Origin: Pseudaminobacter sp047739745
Lineage (GTDB): Bacteria; Pseudomonadota; Alphaproteobacteria; Rhizobiales; Rhizobiaceae
Assembly (NCBI RefSeq): GCF_047739745.1
Contig: NZ_JBLLVA010000002.1
Coordinates: forward strand, 385,374-449,373
Reading direction: 5' to 3'
DNA: 64,000 nucleotides
Program-made: the position numbers and the translations under genes
In this document: positions 8,679 to 19,869 of the stretch, in pieces
Position numbering within the stretch: position 1 is the stretch's first letter
Layout: each line of letters opens with the position of its first letter
Notes under the pieces: model-generated
What the model saw: the letters and a program-made list of their open reading frames with translations, nothing else
What the model was told of the DNA's origin: nothing
Database searches by the model: none

Positions 8679-8763
8679 TGGTGCGGATGAGAGGAGTCGA
8701 ACCTCCACGCCTCTCGGCACTGGAACCTAAATCCAGGGCGTCTACCAGTTCCGCCACATCCGC
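8679..8763 (-). tRNA. tRNA-Leu (anticodon UAG)
   Basis: On the minus strand a full tRNA folds: acceptor GCGGATG/CATCCGC, a D-arm GGCGGAACTGGTAGACGC, anticodon stem CTGGA/TCCAG around loop TTTAGGT giving UAG, a long class-II variable arm and T-arm GGAGG TTCGACT CCTCT. Discriminator A is followed by an encoded CCA. It decodes CUN leucine codons. Confidence 0.96.
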
Positions 8764-9114
8764 AATGGGCCGGAAATCTCACGTGATCCTCGTTATGTCA
8801 ATGTCGCAATCACAAGATGGCTACGGGCCCAAACGTGCGAAGAGAGTTGAAAATTCGACTGGTGTGTGACAAAAGGCGTGTCAAATGTGACGGGTTGTAA
8901 CTGTCCGCGTCCGACGGATGTGGTAAGAAGCAGGAAAAACAAAAGCTTACCTCGTTCTTGGAGCGCATTCAAAGCTAGCGGCAACTGGTAGACGGTACCA
9001 TTTCGACGCACTTGCTTGTCCCGCACCCAGGAACTACCCCGGCACGATATTCCGACAGGCCAAATGGCGGGACGCCGTTTGTTCAGCGTCATTGGTGAAA
9101 ACAAAGGTTCGACG
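8764..9114 (+). promoter_or_regulatory. Intergenic region upstream of tig and tRNA-Leu
   Basis: About 350 bases without a supported gene, between the 5' ends of divergent tRNA-Leu and tig. It must hold both promoters. An open frame running through it into tig (from 9016) lacks family resemblance. I see no strong palindrome or riboswitch-like structure; specific -35/-10 boxes cannot be assigned confidently. Confidence 0.4.
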
Positions 9115-10593
9115 ATGCAGGTTACCGAAACTCTCAATTCCGGTCTTAAGCGCGAAATCAAGGTGACCGTGCCGGCCGGTGACCTCGAAGCCAAGCTCGT
9201 GGAGCGGCTTTCGGAGGCTAAGGACAAGGTCCGCATCAACGGCTTCCGCCCCGGCAAGGTGCCCCTGCAGCATCTGCGTAAGGTCTATGGCAAGTCGCTG
9301 ATGGCCGAGGTGGTGAACGACATCCTGTCGAATTCGGCGCGCAAGATCATTGCCGACCGTGGTGAAAAGGCGGCCATGCAGCCGGAAGTCATCATGACCG
9401 AGGACGAGAAGGAAGCCGAGAAAATCCTCGCGGGCGCCGCCGATTTCGAATTCCAGCTCGCCTATGAAGTCATCCCGGAAATCACCATAGAAGATTTCAG
9501 CAAGATCGCGGTGACGCGTCAGGTGTTCGACGTACCGGACGAGGAAATCGACGAGCAGGTCAAGCGCGTTGCCGAGTCCGCCCGCTCCTACGAGCCCAAG
9601 ACGGGCAAGGCCGAAGAAGGCGACCGCGTCACGATTGACTATGTCGGCAAGATCGACGGCACGCCGTTCAATGGCGGCACCGGTTCTGACCAGCCGCTGG
9701 TGCTCGGCTCCAAGGAGTTCATCCCGGGCTTCGAAGACCAACTGGTCGGCACCAAGGCAGGTGATGAAAAGCTCGTGACCGTGACCTTCCCGGAAGACTA
9801 CGGCGCGTCGGAACTGGCCGGCAAGGAAGCCACTTTCGATGTGACGGTCAAGGAGGTGAGCAAACCCGGACCGCTGGAGATCAACGACGAGACCGCCAAG
9901 AATCTCGGCCTCGAGTCGCTCGAGCGTCTGCGTGAGATCGTGCGCGGCCAGATCGAGAGCCAGTTCGGCTCGATGACGCGGCAGAAGGTAAAGCGCCAGT
10001 TGCTCGACCAGCTCGACGCCACCTACAAGTTCGAGGCGCCGTCCAAGCTTGTCGAGGCGGAGTTCTCCAACATCTGGAATCAGGTGACGCGTGAACTGGA
10101 AACGGCTGGTCGCACCTTCGCCGACGAAGAGACGACGGAAGAAGAGGCGCGTGAGGAATATATGCGCCTTGCCGAGCGCCGCGTGCGTCTCGGGCTGGTG
10201 CTGGCCGAAATCGGCGAAAAGGCTGGCGTGCAGGTGTCGGACGAAGAGTTGCAGCGCGCACTGTTCGAGTTCGTGCGTCGCTACCCGGCCAACCAGCAGC
10301 AGGAAGTCTTCGACTTCTATCGCAACAATGCAAATGCGCTGACCACGCTTCGGGCACCGCTGTTCGAGGAGAAGGTCGTCGATCATCTGCTTACTCAGAT
10401 TTCCGTCACCGATCAGAAGGTGAGCAAGGAAGAGCTGATGGCGGATGACGAGGAGGATGCCGCCAAGCCGGAGAAGAAGACCAAGAAAGCTGCTGCCAAG
10501 AAATCCGACGACGCCGACAAGGCTGAAAAGGCAGAGCCGAAGAAGAAGGCCGCGCCCAAGAAGAAGGCCGCCAAGGAAGACGATGCCGAATAA
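9115..10593 (+). CDS. tig: Trigger factor (ribosome-associated chaperone, PPIase)
   Basis: Trigger factor binds the ribosome exit tunnel and shields nascent chains. The N-terminal ribosome-binding domain contains GFRPGKVPLQHLRKVYG (about residues 44-60), the centre has the FKBP-type PPIase with DRVTIDYVGKIDGTPFNGG (about 172-190), and the rest is the helical C-domain. Length is 492 residues, longer than E. coli because of a Lys/Ala/Asp-rich tail from about 448 on, common in rhizobia. Start chosen at MQVTETLNSGLKRE, the family N-terminus. Confidence 0.97.
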   Translation: MQVTETLNSGLKREIKVTVPAGDLEAKLVERLSEAKDKVRINGFRPGKVPLQHLRKVYGKSLMAEVVNDILSNSARKIIADRGEKAAMQPEVIMTEDEKEAEKILAGAADFEFQLAYEVIPEITIEDFSKIAVTRQVFDVPDEEIDEQVKRVAESARSYEPKTGKAEEGDRVTIDYVGKIDGTPFNGGTGSDQPLVLGSKEFIPGFEDQLVGTKAGDEKLVTVTFPEDYGASELAGKEATFDVTVKEVSKPGPLEINDETAKNLGLESLERLREIVRGQIESQFGSMTRQKVKRQLLDQLDATYKFEAPSKLVEAEFSNIWNQVTRELETAGRTFADEETTEEEAREEYMRLAERRVRLGLVLAEIGEKAGVQVSDEELQRALFEFVRRYPANQQQEVFDFYRNNANALTTLRAPLFEEKVVDHLLTQISVTDQKVSKEELMADDEEDAAKPEKKTKKAAAKKSDDADKAEKAEPKKKAAPKKKAAKEDDAE

Positions 10594-10612
10594 TCTTTCG
10601 GCGTGACGTAAT

Positions 10613-10642
10613 AAAAAAGGCCGCAGCAATGCGGCCTTTTTT
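10613..10642 (+). terminator. Intrinsic terminator of tig (bidirectional)
   Basis: A6-GGCCGC-6-base loop-GCGGCC-T6, directly after tig. The A/T runs flank both sides, so it can also stop transcripts of convergent radC. Confidence 0.9.
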
Positions 10643-10679
10643 ATTTGCGTTCAGTTCAGTGGCTGCGAAGCGACTTTGT

Positions 10680-11432
10680 TCAGATCAAAAGCAGGCCTTT
10701 CATGCTGGCATGGCCCTTTTTGCCGATGATGATGTGGTCATGCACGGCGATGCCCAGCGGCTTGGCAGTCTCGACAATCATCTTGGTCATGTCGATGTCG
10801 GCGCGCGACGGCGTCGGATCGCCCGACGGATGATTGTGGACAAGGACGATTGCCGTGGCCGAAAGCTCCAAGGCCCGTTTCACCACTTCGCGCGGATAGA
10901 CCGGCGTGTGGTCGACCGTGCCGGTCTGCTGCACTTCATCGGCGATCAGCGCATTCTTCTTGTCGAGAAACAGGATGCGAAACTGCTCGCGCTCCTCGAA
11001 AGCCATGGCGGCGCGGCAATAATCGAGCACCTGGTTCCATGACGAAAGGATCTCGCGGCCCTTGATTTCGCTGCGTGCCATGCGCAGCGCCGCCGCAGCC
11101 ACGATTTTCAGATCGACCGCGGCGCCCTCGCCAATATGCTCGACCTCGCGAAGCAGGTGCTCGGGAGCGCCAAGCACCTCGGCCAAAGAGCCGAAGCGCT
11201 TCAGCAGAGCCTTGGCTCGCTCCTTGGTGTCGGCGCGGGGGATGGAACGAAACAGGAGTAATTCCAGTATTTCATAGTCGGAAAGCGCTTCGGCTCCCGC
11301 CTGGCGAAAACGTTCGCGCAAACGTTGGCGATGTCCCAGATAATGCGGCTTTTCCTCGACCGGTTTGACAGAGCGCATTGCAGGCGGCCGCTGTTCGGCG
11401 AAAAAGCCACGCTCATCCTCATCGTCATGCAT
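10680..11432 (-). CDS. radC: RadC family JAB/MPN-domain protein
   Basis: A helix-hairpin-helix region (about residues 30-110, ALSDYEILELLLFRSIP) is followed by the JAMM metalloprotease-like motif HNHPSGDPTPSRAD (about 200-214), the RadC/DUF2466 arrangement. The historical DNA-repair role is doubtful and its function is unresolved. ATG at 11432 was preferred to a TTG ten codons earlier. The gene converges on tig. Confidence 0.93.
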   Translation of the reverse strand: MHDDEDERGFFAEQRPPAMRSVKPVEEKPHYLGHRQRLRERFRQAGAEALSDYEILELLLFRSIPRADTKERAKALLKRFGSLAEVLGAPEHLLREVEHIGEGAAVDLKIVAAAALRMARSEIKGREILSSWNQVLDYCRAAMAFEEREQFRILFLDKKNALIADEVQQTGTVDHTPVYPREVVKRALELSATAIVLVHNHPSGDPTPSRADIDMTKMIVETAKPLGIAVHDHIIIGKKGHASMKGLLLI

Positions 11433-11483
11433 GCAGCGTGCGCCCCCGCTCTTGTTCCGCAACGCTTTGAATCTATGCAGATT

Positions 11484-11517
11484 CCCGGCGGAAATCGATT
11501 CCGATTTTCGGGCCGGG
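11484..11517. repeat. Intergenic hairpin between map and radC
   Basis: CCCGGC (11484-11489) pairs with GCCGGG (11512-11517) around an inner imperfect GAAATC/GATTTT stem. It fills most of the gap between map and radC and resembles the other short GAAATC-type hairpins seen at 27174 and 32568. Confidence 0.4.
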
Positions 11518-11519
11518 TG

Positions 11520-12347
11520 TCAGGAAGGCAGGCCCGGCCGATCAAGGCCCTTGGGCGACAGCGTGAAGATCTCGCAGCCGGTTGCCGTCACGCCGACCGT
11601 GTGCTCGTACTGCGCCGAAAGCGAGCGGTCCCGGGTAACGGCGGTCCAGCCATCGGACAAGACCTTCACATGCGGGCGGCCGAGATTGATCATCGGCTCG
11701 ATGGTGAAGATCATGCCTTCACGCAGCTCCACACCTTCGTTGGGGCTGCCATAGTGCAGGATGTTCGGAGCGTCGTGGAACAACTGCCCGACACCGTGTC
11801 CGCAAAAATCGCGCACCACGGAGCAACGCTCGCTCTCGGCATAGCTCTGGATGGCCGCGCCGATCGCGCCAGTCCTTGCGCCGGGACGAACGGCTGCAAT
11901 GCCGCGCATCAGGCATTCGTGGGTGACTTCAAGCAGCCGTTCAGCCGCACGCTTGATACGCCCCGCCGGATACATGCGACTGGAATCGCCATGCCATCCG
12001 TCGAGAATGTAGGTGACGTCGATATTGACGATGTCGCCTTCCTTCAGCGGCTTGTCATCGGGAATTCCGTGGCAAACCACATGGTTGATGGAAATGCAGG
12101 AGGATTTGGTATAGCCGCGATAGTTCAGCGTGGCGGGCAGTGCGCCATGGTCCATGCCGAATTCGAAGACGAAACGGTCGATGGCGTTGGTCGTCACGCC
12201 GGGCGCCACCATTGAGGCGAGTTCGTCCAGGCAGCGTGCCGTCAGATTGCACGCCTTGCGCATGCCGGCGAACGCCTCTTCGCCATAAAGCCGGATTTGT
12301 CCGGTATTTCGTGATGGTGCCGTCGTGGCGTCCAGATAGGTGACCAT
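11520..12347 (-). CDS. map: Type I methionine aminopeptidase
   Basis: Removes N-terminal Met from new proteins. The pita-bread fold metal ligands are visible in order: DIVNIDVTYILDGWHGDSSRM (two Asp), GHGVGQLFHDAP (His), IEPM (Glu) and SAQYEHT (Glu). Length 275 from ATG at 12347 (MVTYLDATTAP); an upstream Met would add 22 basic residues not expected in the family. radC follows 87 bases downstream on the same strand. Confidence 0.95.
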   Translation of the reverse strand: MVTYLDATTAPSRNTGQIRLYGEEAFAGMRKACNLTARCLDELASMVAPGVTTNAIDRFVFEFGMDHGALPATLNYRGYTKSSCISINHVVCHGIPDDKPLKEGDIVNIDVTYILDGWHGDSSRMYPAGRIKRAAERLLEVTHECLMRGIAAVRPGARTGAIGAAIQSYAESERCSVVRDFCGHGVGQLFHDAPNILHYGSPNEGVELREGMIFTIEPMINLGRPHVKVLSDGWTAVTRDRSLSAQYEHTVGVTATGCEIFTLSPKGLDRPGLPS

Positions 12348-12486
12348 GGATTTGACCCAGCGCTTGCGGGCGGCTCGCAGAGAAGTGGCCGCGTTTGCCC
12401 CCTGATGTGACATCGGATCGGGCTGGCTTCAAGTCCCCCGCAGGTTGAAACGGTCAAATGCCGCATCGCGAAAGTGAGAGCCGGTA

Positions 12487-13005
12487 CTATGAAGCAGTTT
12501 GCGGCAGCAGCGTCTCAAGTGGGAGGACGCCCTCGTCCTTCACGGTTCTTATGACGACATAGGTGGAGTAGCGGTCTATTCCGAGCTCACGTTCGAGCAG
12601 CGCGTCGACCAGGCGCTGGTAGGCGGCGATATCCTGAGTCACGATCTTGAGAACATAGTCGACTTCGCCGCCGACAATCCAGCAGGCGACGATCTCGGGA
12701 ATATCGCCAACCGCACGCTCGAAGCGTTCGAAATCGCACTGCCTGTGCGCGCCAAGCGACACTTCCATCAAGATCGTCGCGACCGGCGCGACATGCCGCG
12801 TCGAAACCCGTGCATGATAGCCGGTGACGATGCCGGCCCTTTCGAGCTTGCTCAGGCGCATCCAGGATTGCGCTGGCGGCAGCCCGATCTCGTCGGCAAG
12901 CGCCTGTTTGGTGATGCGCCCGTCACGCTGGACGGCATCGAGTATGCGCAGATCGATCGGATCGAGTTTCAGCAAAACCTTAAATCCCTGTGACTTCCCC
13001 GCCAT
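12487..13005 (-). CDS. Lrp/AsnC family transcriptional regulator
   Basis: N-terminal winged helix-turn-helix (LDPIDLRILDAVQRDGRITK, then LADEIGLPPAQSWMRLSKLE) is followed by an AsnC ligand-binding domain with GDIPEIVACWIVGGEVDYVLKI. Length 172 from ATG at 13005. Members respond to amino acids; the target is unknown and neither neighbour is an amino-acid gene. The gene is divergent from guaB. Confidence 0.9.
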   Translation of the reverse strand: MAGKSQGFKVLLKLDPIDLRILDAVQRDGRITKQALADEIGLPPAQSWMRLSKLERAGIVTGYHARVSTRHVAPVATILMEVSLGAHRQCDFERFERAVGDIPEIVACWIVGGEVDYVLKIVTQDIAAYQRLVDALLERELGIDRYSTYVVIRTVKDEGVLPLETLLPQTAS

Positions 13006-13224
13006 CGGTATCACGCCGACATCGAATCGTGAGCTTGATCCGATGAAAAAGGCCGAACGACGACGCGTCCGTCAACGCAATCTGTAGGTTGAAACGCAAA
13101 ATGCGCCGGTGCGCTTTTCATGGGCGAGGAGACGTGGTACCAGCCGGTGCCATTCCGCAAAGGAAACAGAAGAGTCGGCGCAGCTTTTGAAAGCCAGCGA
13201 CCGCTTACGAATCGAGGATTGGCA

Positions 13225-14727
13225 ATGGCAAAGATCATCGAAACCGCAACGGGCGCCATGGCGCTGACCTTTGACGACGTGCTGCTTCAGCCCGGTCATT
13301 CCATGATCATGCCGGGCGAAACCGATGTCCGTACCATCGTTGCCGGCGACATCGAACTCAACATTCCGATCCTCTCAGCCGCTATGGACACGGTGACTGG
13401 ATCTCGCCTCGCCATCGCCATGGCGCAAGCCGGCGGCATCGGCGTCATCCATCGCAATTTCACGCCGGCCGAACAGGCCGAGCAGGTGCGCCAGGTCAAG
13501 AAATTCGAATCCGGCATGGTCGTCAACCCGGTGACGATCGGCCCTGAGGCGACGCTTGCAGACGCGCAGGCGCTGATGCATGCCCATGGCATTTCGGGCA
13601 TCCCGGTCGTTGAAAACGGCGGCACCGGCGGCCAGAAGATGGGCAAGCTGGTCGGCATCCTGACCAATCGCGATGTGCGCTTCGCGAACGACCCCGCGCA
13701 GAAAGTCTACGAACTTATGACGCGGGAGAACCTGGTGACAGTCAGCGAGACCGTCGACCAGAGCGAAGCAAAGCGGCTGCTGCATGCCCATCGCATCGAG
13801 AAGCTGCTGGTGGTCGACAAGCGAGGAAATTGCGTCGGGCTGATTACCGTCAAGGACATCGAAAAGTCGCAGCTCAACCCCAGCGCGGCGAAGGACCCGC
13901 AGGGCAGGCTGCGCGCGGCGGCCGCCACCAGCGTCGGCGACGATGGATTCGAGCGGGCCGAGCGCCTTGTCGATGCCGGCGTAGACCTCCTGGTCATCGA
14001 CACCGCGCACGGCCATTCGCAGCGTGTGCTCGATGCGGTCAGCCGCGCCAAGAAGATTTCGAACTCCGTTCGTATCATGGCGGGCAATGTGGCGACCGCC
14101 GAGGGCACGCAGGCCCTGATCGACGCTGGCGCGGATGCTGTGAAGGTCGGCATCGGGCCAGGTTCCATCTGCACGACGCGCATCGTTGCAGGCGTGGGCG
14201 TGCCGCAACTGTCCGCGATCATGTCGGCAGTGGAAACTGCGCAGAAGGCCGGCGTTTCGGTCATTGCCGATGGCGGCATCAAGTTTTCCGGCGATCTCGC
14301 CAAGGCCCTGGCTGCAGGTGCCAGCGCCGCCATGATCGGCTCCCTGCTTGCCGGAACCGACGAGAGCCCGGGTGAGGTCTATCTTTACCAGGGCCGCTCC
14401 TTCAAGGCCTATCGCGGCATGGGTTCGGTAGGCGCCATGGCGCGCGGCTCGGCGGACCGATATTTCCAGGCCGAAGTGCGCGATACGCTGAAACTGGTAC
14501 CGGAAGGCATTGAGGGGCAGGTGCCCTACAAGGGCCCGGTATCGGGTGTGCTGCACCAGCTTACCGGCGGGCTTCGGGCGGCAATGGGATATGTCGGCGG
14601 GCGCGACCTTGCCGACTTCCGCGACCGTGCAACCTTCGTACGCATCTCCAATGCCGGCCTTCGCGAAAGCCATGCGCATGGCGTTACCATCACGCGCGAG
14701 AGCCCGAACTATCCCGGCGGTCAATGA
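13225..14727 (+). CDS. guaB: Inosine-5'-monophosphate dehydrogenase
   Basis: Oxidises IMP to XMP, the committed step to GMP. The N-terminus is LTFDDVLLQPGHS, two CBS domains occupy about residues 100-225, and the catalytic loop GIGPGSICTTR has its active Cys at residue 316. A GSADRYFQ flap segment follows near 415. Length 500. ATG at 13225 was chosen over a frame-open extension without homology. The stop overlaps the next start (ATGA). Confidence 0.97.
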   Translation: MAKIIETATGAMALTFDDVLLQPGHSMIMPGETDVRTIVAGDIELNIPILSAAMDTVTGSRLAIAMAQAGGIGVIHRNFTPAEQAEQVRQVKKFESGMVVNPVTIGPEATLADAQALMHAHGISGIPVVENGGTGGQKMGKLVGILTNRDVRFANDPAQKVYELMTRENLVTVSETVDQSEAKRLLHAHRIEKLLVVDKRGNCVGLITVKDIEKSQLNPSAAKDPQGRLRAAAATSVGDDGFERAERLVDAGVDLLVIDTAHGHSQRVLDAVSRAKKISNSVRIMAGNVATAEGTQALIDAGADAVKVGIGPGSICTTRIVAGVGVPQLSAIMSAVETAQKAGVSVIADGGIKFSGDLAKALAAGASAAMIGSLLAGTDESPGEVYLYQGRSFKAYRGMGSVGAMARGSADRYFQAEVRDTLKLVPEGIEGQVPYKGPVSGVLHQLTGGLRAAMGYVGGRDLADFRDRATFVRISNAGLRESHAHGVTITRESPNYPGGQ

Positions 14728-15275
14728 CCAACATAACGGCTCGTCTCGCGCGGCATGCGGCGGCGCTGTGCGTCGCCTCCGCCTGCGTGTTTGCCGCGAT
14801 GACTGTGCTGGAGTTCCTCTATTTCCGCAGCTTGAGCGGTGGTTTGTCGTCGCTCGATTTGCGCGTTATCGGGTTTACGCCGGATGAGGGCCTGGAATGG
14901 TTGAACGCGCTCGGACGTCGCGGCGCCGAAAATATTCTTGTCTGGCACTACTTGACGTTCGACCTGCTTTTCCCGGCGCTGCTTTCGGCAACGCTGGTCA
15001 GCCTTATCCTGGTGGCCGGCAACCGATTGCCGCGGTTTGCGGCGCTTTCGAAACGAGTCCAGTCAATTTTGGCTCTGGGCTTTGTGCTGCCTTACACCGT
15101 GACGGACTACGCACAGAATCTTGCGGTGGCGCGCGTGCTTGCGGACCCGCTTGCCGCCAACCCGGACACGCTTTCGCTTGCGTCAGGACTGGTCGTCGCG
15201 AAATTCGCCCTTGGCGCGATTCCGCTTATGGTCATCGCAGCACTGTTTCTGGCGGGTGAGGCAAAAAAGGCCTAA
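14724..15275 (+). CDS. Hypothetical four-helix membrane protein
   Basis: A 183-residue protein with four hydrophobic helices (about residues 10-32, 78-100, 112-130, 153-178) and a polar loop between the first two. I do not recognise the family. It is translationally coupled to guaB by a 4-base overlap and ends before convergent rnd. The coupling suggests co-expression but gives no functional clue. Confidence 0.7.
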   Translation: MTNITARLARHAAALCVASACVFAAMTVLEFLYFRSLSGGLSSLDLRVIGFTPDEGLEWLNALGRRGAENILVWHYLTFDLLFPALLSATLVSLILVAGNRLPRFAALSKRVQSILALGFVLPYTVTDYAQNLAVARVLADPLAANPDTLSLASGLVVAKFALGAIPLMVIAALFLAGEAKKA

Positions 15276-15336
15276 CCTGCACGGAGCGCTCGACGACAGA
15301 GTATCGGAACGCGGGTCCGGTTGGACGCACGGTGCT

Positions 15337-16488
15337 CTATGTATCGAATATCGCGATTCTTTTGCGTTCAAACTTGAGCGCGATTTCGCCGCGAACCAGG
15401 CGGGCGGCGATATTTCCGAAGACTTCGCGACGCCAGCCCCGCATGGCCGGAATGTCGGCTTTTTCACCTTCGGCCGCGAGGCGGTCTATGTCGTCGCCGG
15501 AGGCGAGCACCTTGGCCGCAACGCCTTCCTTGTCGGCGATCTGCCGCAACAGGACCTTCAGAAGCTCGGCAGCGGCGCTGGTGCCCTCCGGGGCGGGGCC
15601 GACTTTCGGCAGGCGGGGCAGGGCATCCTTTGGAATGCCGAGAGCGCCATTTACGACTTCCAGAAGCGCTGTCGCCGTCGAGGAGCGTTCCCAGCCCTTG
15701 GGCACGGTGCGCAGGCGGGCGAGGGCGACCGCATCGCGCGGCTGCTGCTGGGCGATCTCGTAAATCGCGTCGTCCTTCAGCACGCGTCCGCGCGGCACGT
15801 CGCGCTCCCGCGCCTCGCGCTCGCGCCAAGCCGCAACGGCCTGCACCACCGCCAGTTCGATCGGCTTGCGCAAGCGCATCTTAAGACGTTTCCACGCGTC
15901 ATCCGGATGCGGATCGTAGGTCTCGCGGGAGGTCAGGATCTCCATTTCCTCGTTCACCCAGTGGGCGCGATTGTCCCGCTCAAGTTGGGTTTTGAGATAC
16001 TTGTAGACGTCGATCAGGTGCGTGACATCGGCAAGCGCATAGGCGAGCTGCCTTTCCGTAAGCGGCCTGTGACGCCAATCGGTGAAGCGCGACGACTTGT
16101 CGAGTTGGACCCCGGTAATCTTCTGCACGAGCTGATCGTAGGACACGCTGTCCCCGAAGCCGCAGACCATGGCCGCGACCTGGGTGTCGAATACCGGGTG
16201 CGGAATGAGCCCGCCAAGATGGAAGACGATCTCGATGTCCTGGCGGGCGGCATGAAACACCTTGACGACGCTCTCATCCGCCATCAGCGCGAAGAATGGG
16301 GCAAGATCAATATTCGGCGCCAGCGGGTCGATCAGCGCGGTAACTCCGGGCGCGGCCATCTGGATCAGGCAGAGTTCCGGCCAAAAGGTCGTTTCCCGGA
16401 TGAATTCGGTATCGACGGTCACGAAGGCTGATTTGCCGAGTGCCTCGATGGCCGCTTCAAGGTCGTTCTGGGTCGTTATTACGTGCAT
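15337..16488 (-). CDS. rnd: Ribonuclease D
   Basis: A 3'-5' exoribonuclease in tRNA 3'-end maturation. The DEDD exonuclease motifs are visible: TVDTEFIRETTFWPEL (Exo I, residues about 20-35), KVFHAARQDIEI (Exo II) and LAYALADVTHLIDVY (Exo III). An HRDC domain follows (about residues 210-290). Length 383 from ATG at 16488, giving the usual MHVITTQ-type N-terminus; an upstream extension is dropped. Confidence 0.95.
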   Translation of the reverse strand: MHVITTQNDLEAAIEALGKSAFVTVDTEFIRETTFWPELCLIQMAAPGVTALIDPLAPNIDLAPFFALMADESVVKVFHAARQDIEIVFHLGGLIPHPVFDTQVAAMVCGFGDSVSYDQLVQKITGVQLDKSSRFTDWRHRPLTERQLAYALADVTHLIDVYKYLKTQLERDNRAHWVNEEMEILTSRETYDPHPDDAWKRLKMRLRKPIELAVVQAVAAWREREARERDVPRGRVLKDDAIYEIAQQQPRDAVALARLRTVPKGWERSSTATALLEVVNGALGIPKDALPRLPKVGPAPEGTSAAAELLKVLLRQIADKEGVAAKVLASGDDIDRLAAEGEKADIPAMRGWRREVFGNIAARLVRGEIALKFERKRIAIFDT

Positions 16489-16566
16489 GAAATTTCTTCG
16501 GACAGAAAAGGAATATCTTTTCCTTTCAGTCTGTATCGTTTTCGTCAAGCTTTGCCGCCAAAGCCG

Positions 16567-17808
16567 TCAGACTCCGGGCTTTCCATCATCGCCGTTGCGC
16601 CGGATCAGGCGGCCGAAAATCGTCGAGGTCCGCAACAGGGCGATAAAGCGGCCGCGCCGGCTGACGGGCACCTTGCTCCGGGTTTGCATGCGCTGGAGCG
16701 TAATAGCGATGAAAGCTGCGTAAACCGCGGCTGAAAACCCGAACAATGCATGAGGCCCGAAAAATTCCATCATCATCGCCGCAGCGAACGGCCCGACGAT
16801 TGCGCCGACAGAGTAAAACAGCATCAGTGCGGCATTGACGAGCACGAACTCGCCCTTTTCCGCCCTATCGTTGGCGTGTGCGGCCGAAAGTGAGTAGAGC
16901 GGCATCGCGAAGCAACCGAAGACGAACACATAAACAAAATTCGCCGTCTCATTGCTTCCGGCGAGAAAAACGATGGAAAGCGAGGCCAGCATCGCGCCCG
17001 TCGTGGTCGACAAGAGCACGATGCGCCGATCCCGTCGATCGGAAAGATAGCCCAGCGGATACTGGAAGACTGCTCCACCGATGATGCCAACGGTCACGAA
17101 AGTCACGACATCCGTCACCGACATGCCGATCTGTTCGGCATAGATGGGACTCAATGTGCGAAAGGCGCTGTTGGTGATGCCGACTGCTATGCAGCCGATG
17201 CTGCCGAGCGGCGAAATGCGCCAGACTCTCGCCAGATCGAGCCTGACGTCTTCCGGCGGCTGCGGGTTCGATCGATCTCCAAGGGAAACAGGTACAAGCG
17301 ACAGGGTGGTCATGATCGACATGATGGCGAAGATCGCAAAGCCGCCCGATCCGAATATGGGGATGAGGAATTGCGCGCCGGTGACCGAGCCCAGATCGAT
17401 AATGCGGTAAAGCGCAAGTACGCGCGCCCTATTGTGATTCGAAACACCGGAATTGAGCCAACTCTCGATGACGGTGAAGAGGCCGGCGAAACAGAAACCG
17501 CTGGCGAAACGAATGACCGACCACATCACCGGATCGATGATCAATACGAGCAGAAGCGTTCCCACCGAAGCGATCGCCGCAAGCGCCGAAAACGACCGGA
17601 CATGCCCGACCGATTTCATGATGCGCGTGATGGCGACGCAGCCGAGCAGGAACCCGGCGAAATAGGCGGTGCCCATGAAGCCGATAGCCGACGGCGAAAA
17701 ACCCTCCTGCGCACCGCGCAGCGCAATCAGCGTTCCCTGCAGGCCATTGCCTCCAAGGAGAATGCCGGCAGCTATGAGGAGCGGGATCAGCGGACGGATC
17801 GAGGACAT
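16567..17808 (-). CDS. MFS transporter (YcaD/DHA-type)
   Basis: Twelve hydrophobic helices over about 413 residues, with the MFS loop 2-3 motif region GSPSAIGFMGTAYFAGFLLG and GYLSDRRDRRIV between helices 8 and 9. Substrate cannot be inferred. ATG at 17808 was chosen; a GTG three codons earlier is possible. Neighbours rnd and aspS are unrelated housekeeping genes. Confidence 0.88.
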   Translation of the reverse strand: MSSIRPLIPLLIAAGILLGGNGLQGTLIALRGAQEGFSPSAIGFMGTAYFAGFLLGCVAITRIMKSVGHVRSFSALAAIASVGTLLLVLIIDPVMWSVIRFASGFCFAGLFTVIESWLNSGVSNHNRARVLALYRIIDLGSVTGAQFLIPIFGSGGFAIFAIMSIMTTLSLVPVSLGDRSNPQPPEDVRLDLARVWRISPLGSIGCIAVGITNSAFRTLSPIYAEQIGMSVTDVVTFVTVGIIGGAVFQYPLGYLSDRRDRRIVLLSTTTGAMLASLSIVFLAGSNETANFVYVFVFGCFAMPLYSLSAAHANDRAEKGEFVLVNAALMLFYSVGAIVGPFAAAMMMEFFGPHALFGFSAAVYAAFIAITLQRMQTRSKVPVSRRGRFIALLRTSTIFGRLIRRNGDDGKPGV

Positions 17809-18006
17809 CAGGCGCACGGTCGAGGGAAGGCTTGATCTGTTCCCTAGTGGACTATCGGCACCGCGAATGCTAGCGGCATTGCGACCGCCACTCGGTCAAA
17901 ACTTGACAAAGTGGGGTGCGCATGCGCTTTTCGCGCGAATTTCAACGCCGGCTGCGAATGCCCGCCGGTCGCGAGCCATTTCAATACTCCATACCGGAAT
18001 CCGACC

Positions 18007-19797
<1,791 letters not shown>

Positions 19798-19823
19798 AGC
19801 TTCGTTCGAAGATGTCTAATAAA

Positions 19824-19850
19824 AAAAGCCCGGCAGCGTGCCGGGCTTTT
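19824..19850 (+). terminator. Intrinsic terminator of aspS (bidirectional)
   Basis: AAAAGCCCGGC, a 5-base loop, then GCCGGGCTTTT; 26 bases after aspS and 20 before the end of the convergent gene, so it serves both. Confidence 0.9.
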
Positions 19851-19869
19851 GTTGAGCATCGAACTCCGC

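Noticed and set aside
9034..10629. 531-residue open frame antisense to tig
   Set aside because: It mirrors the trigger-factor codons exactly, has no family motif, and tig is unmistakable. A high-GC shadow frame.
13375..14724. 449-residue open frame antisense to guaB
   Set aside because: His/Asp/Arg-rich shadow of IMP dehydrogenase with no recognisable domain.
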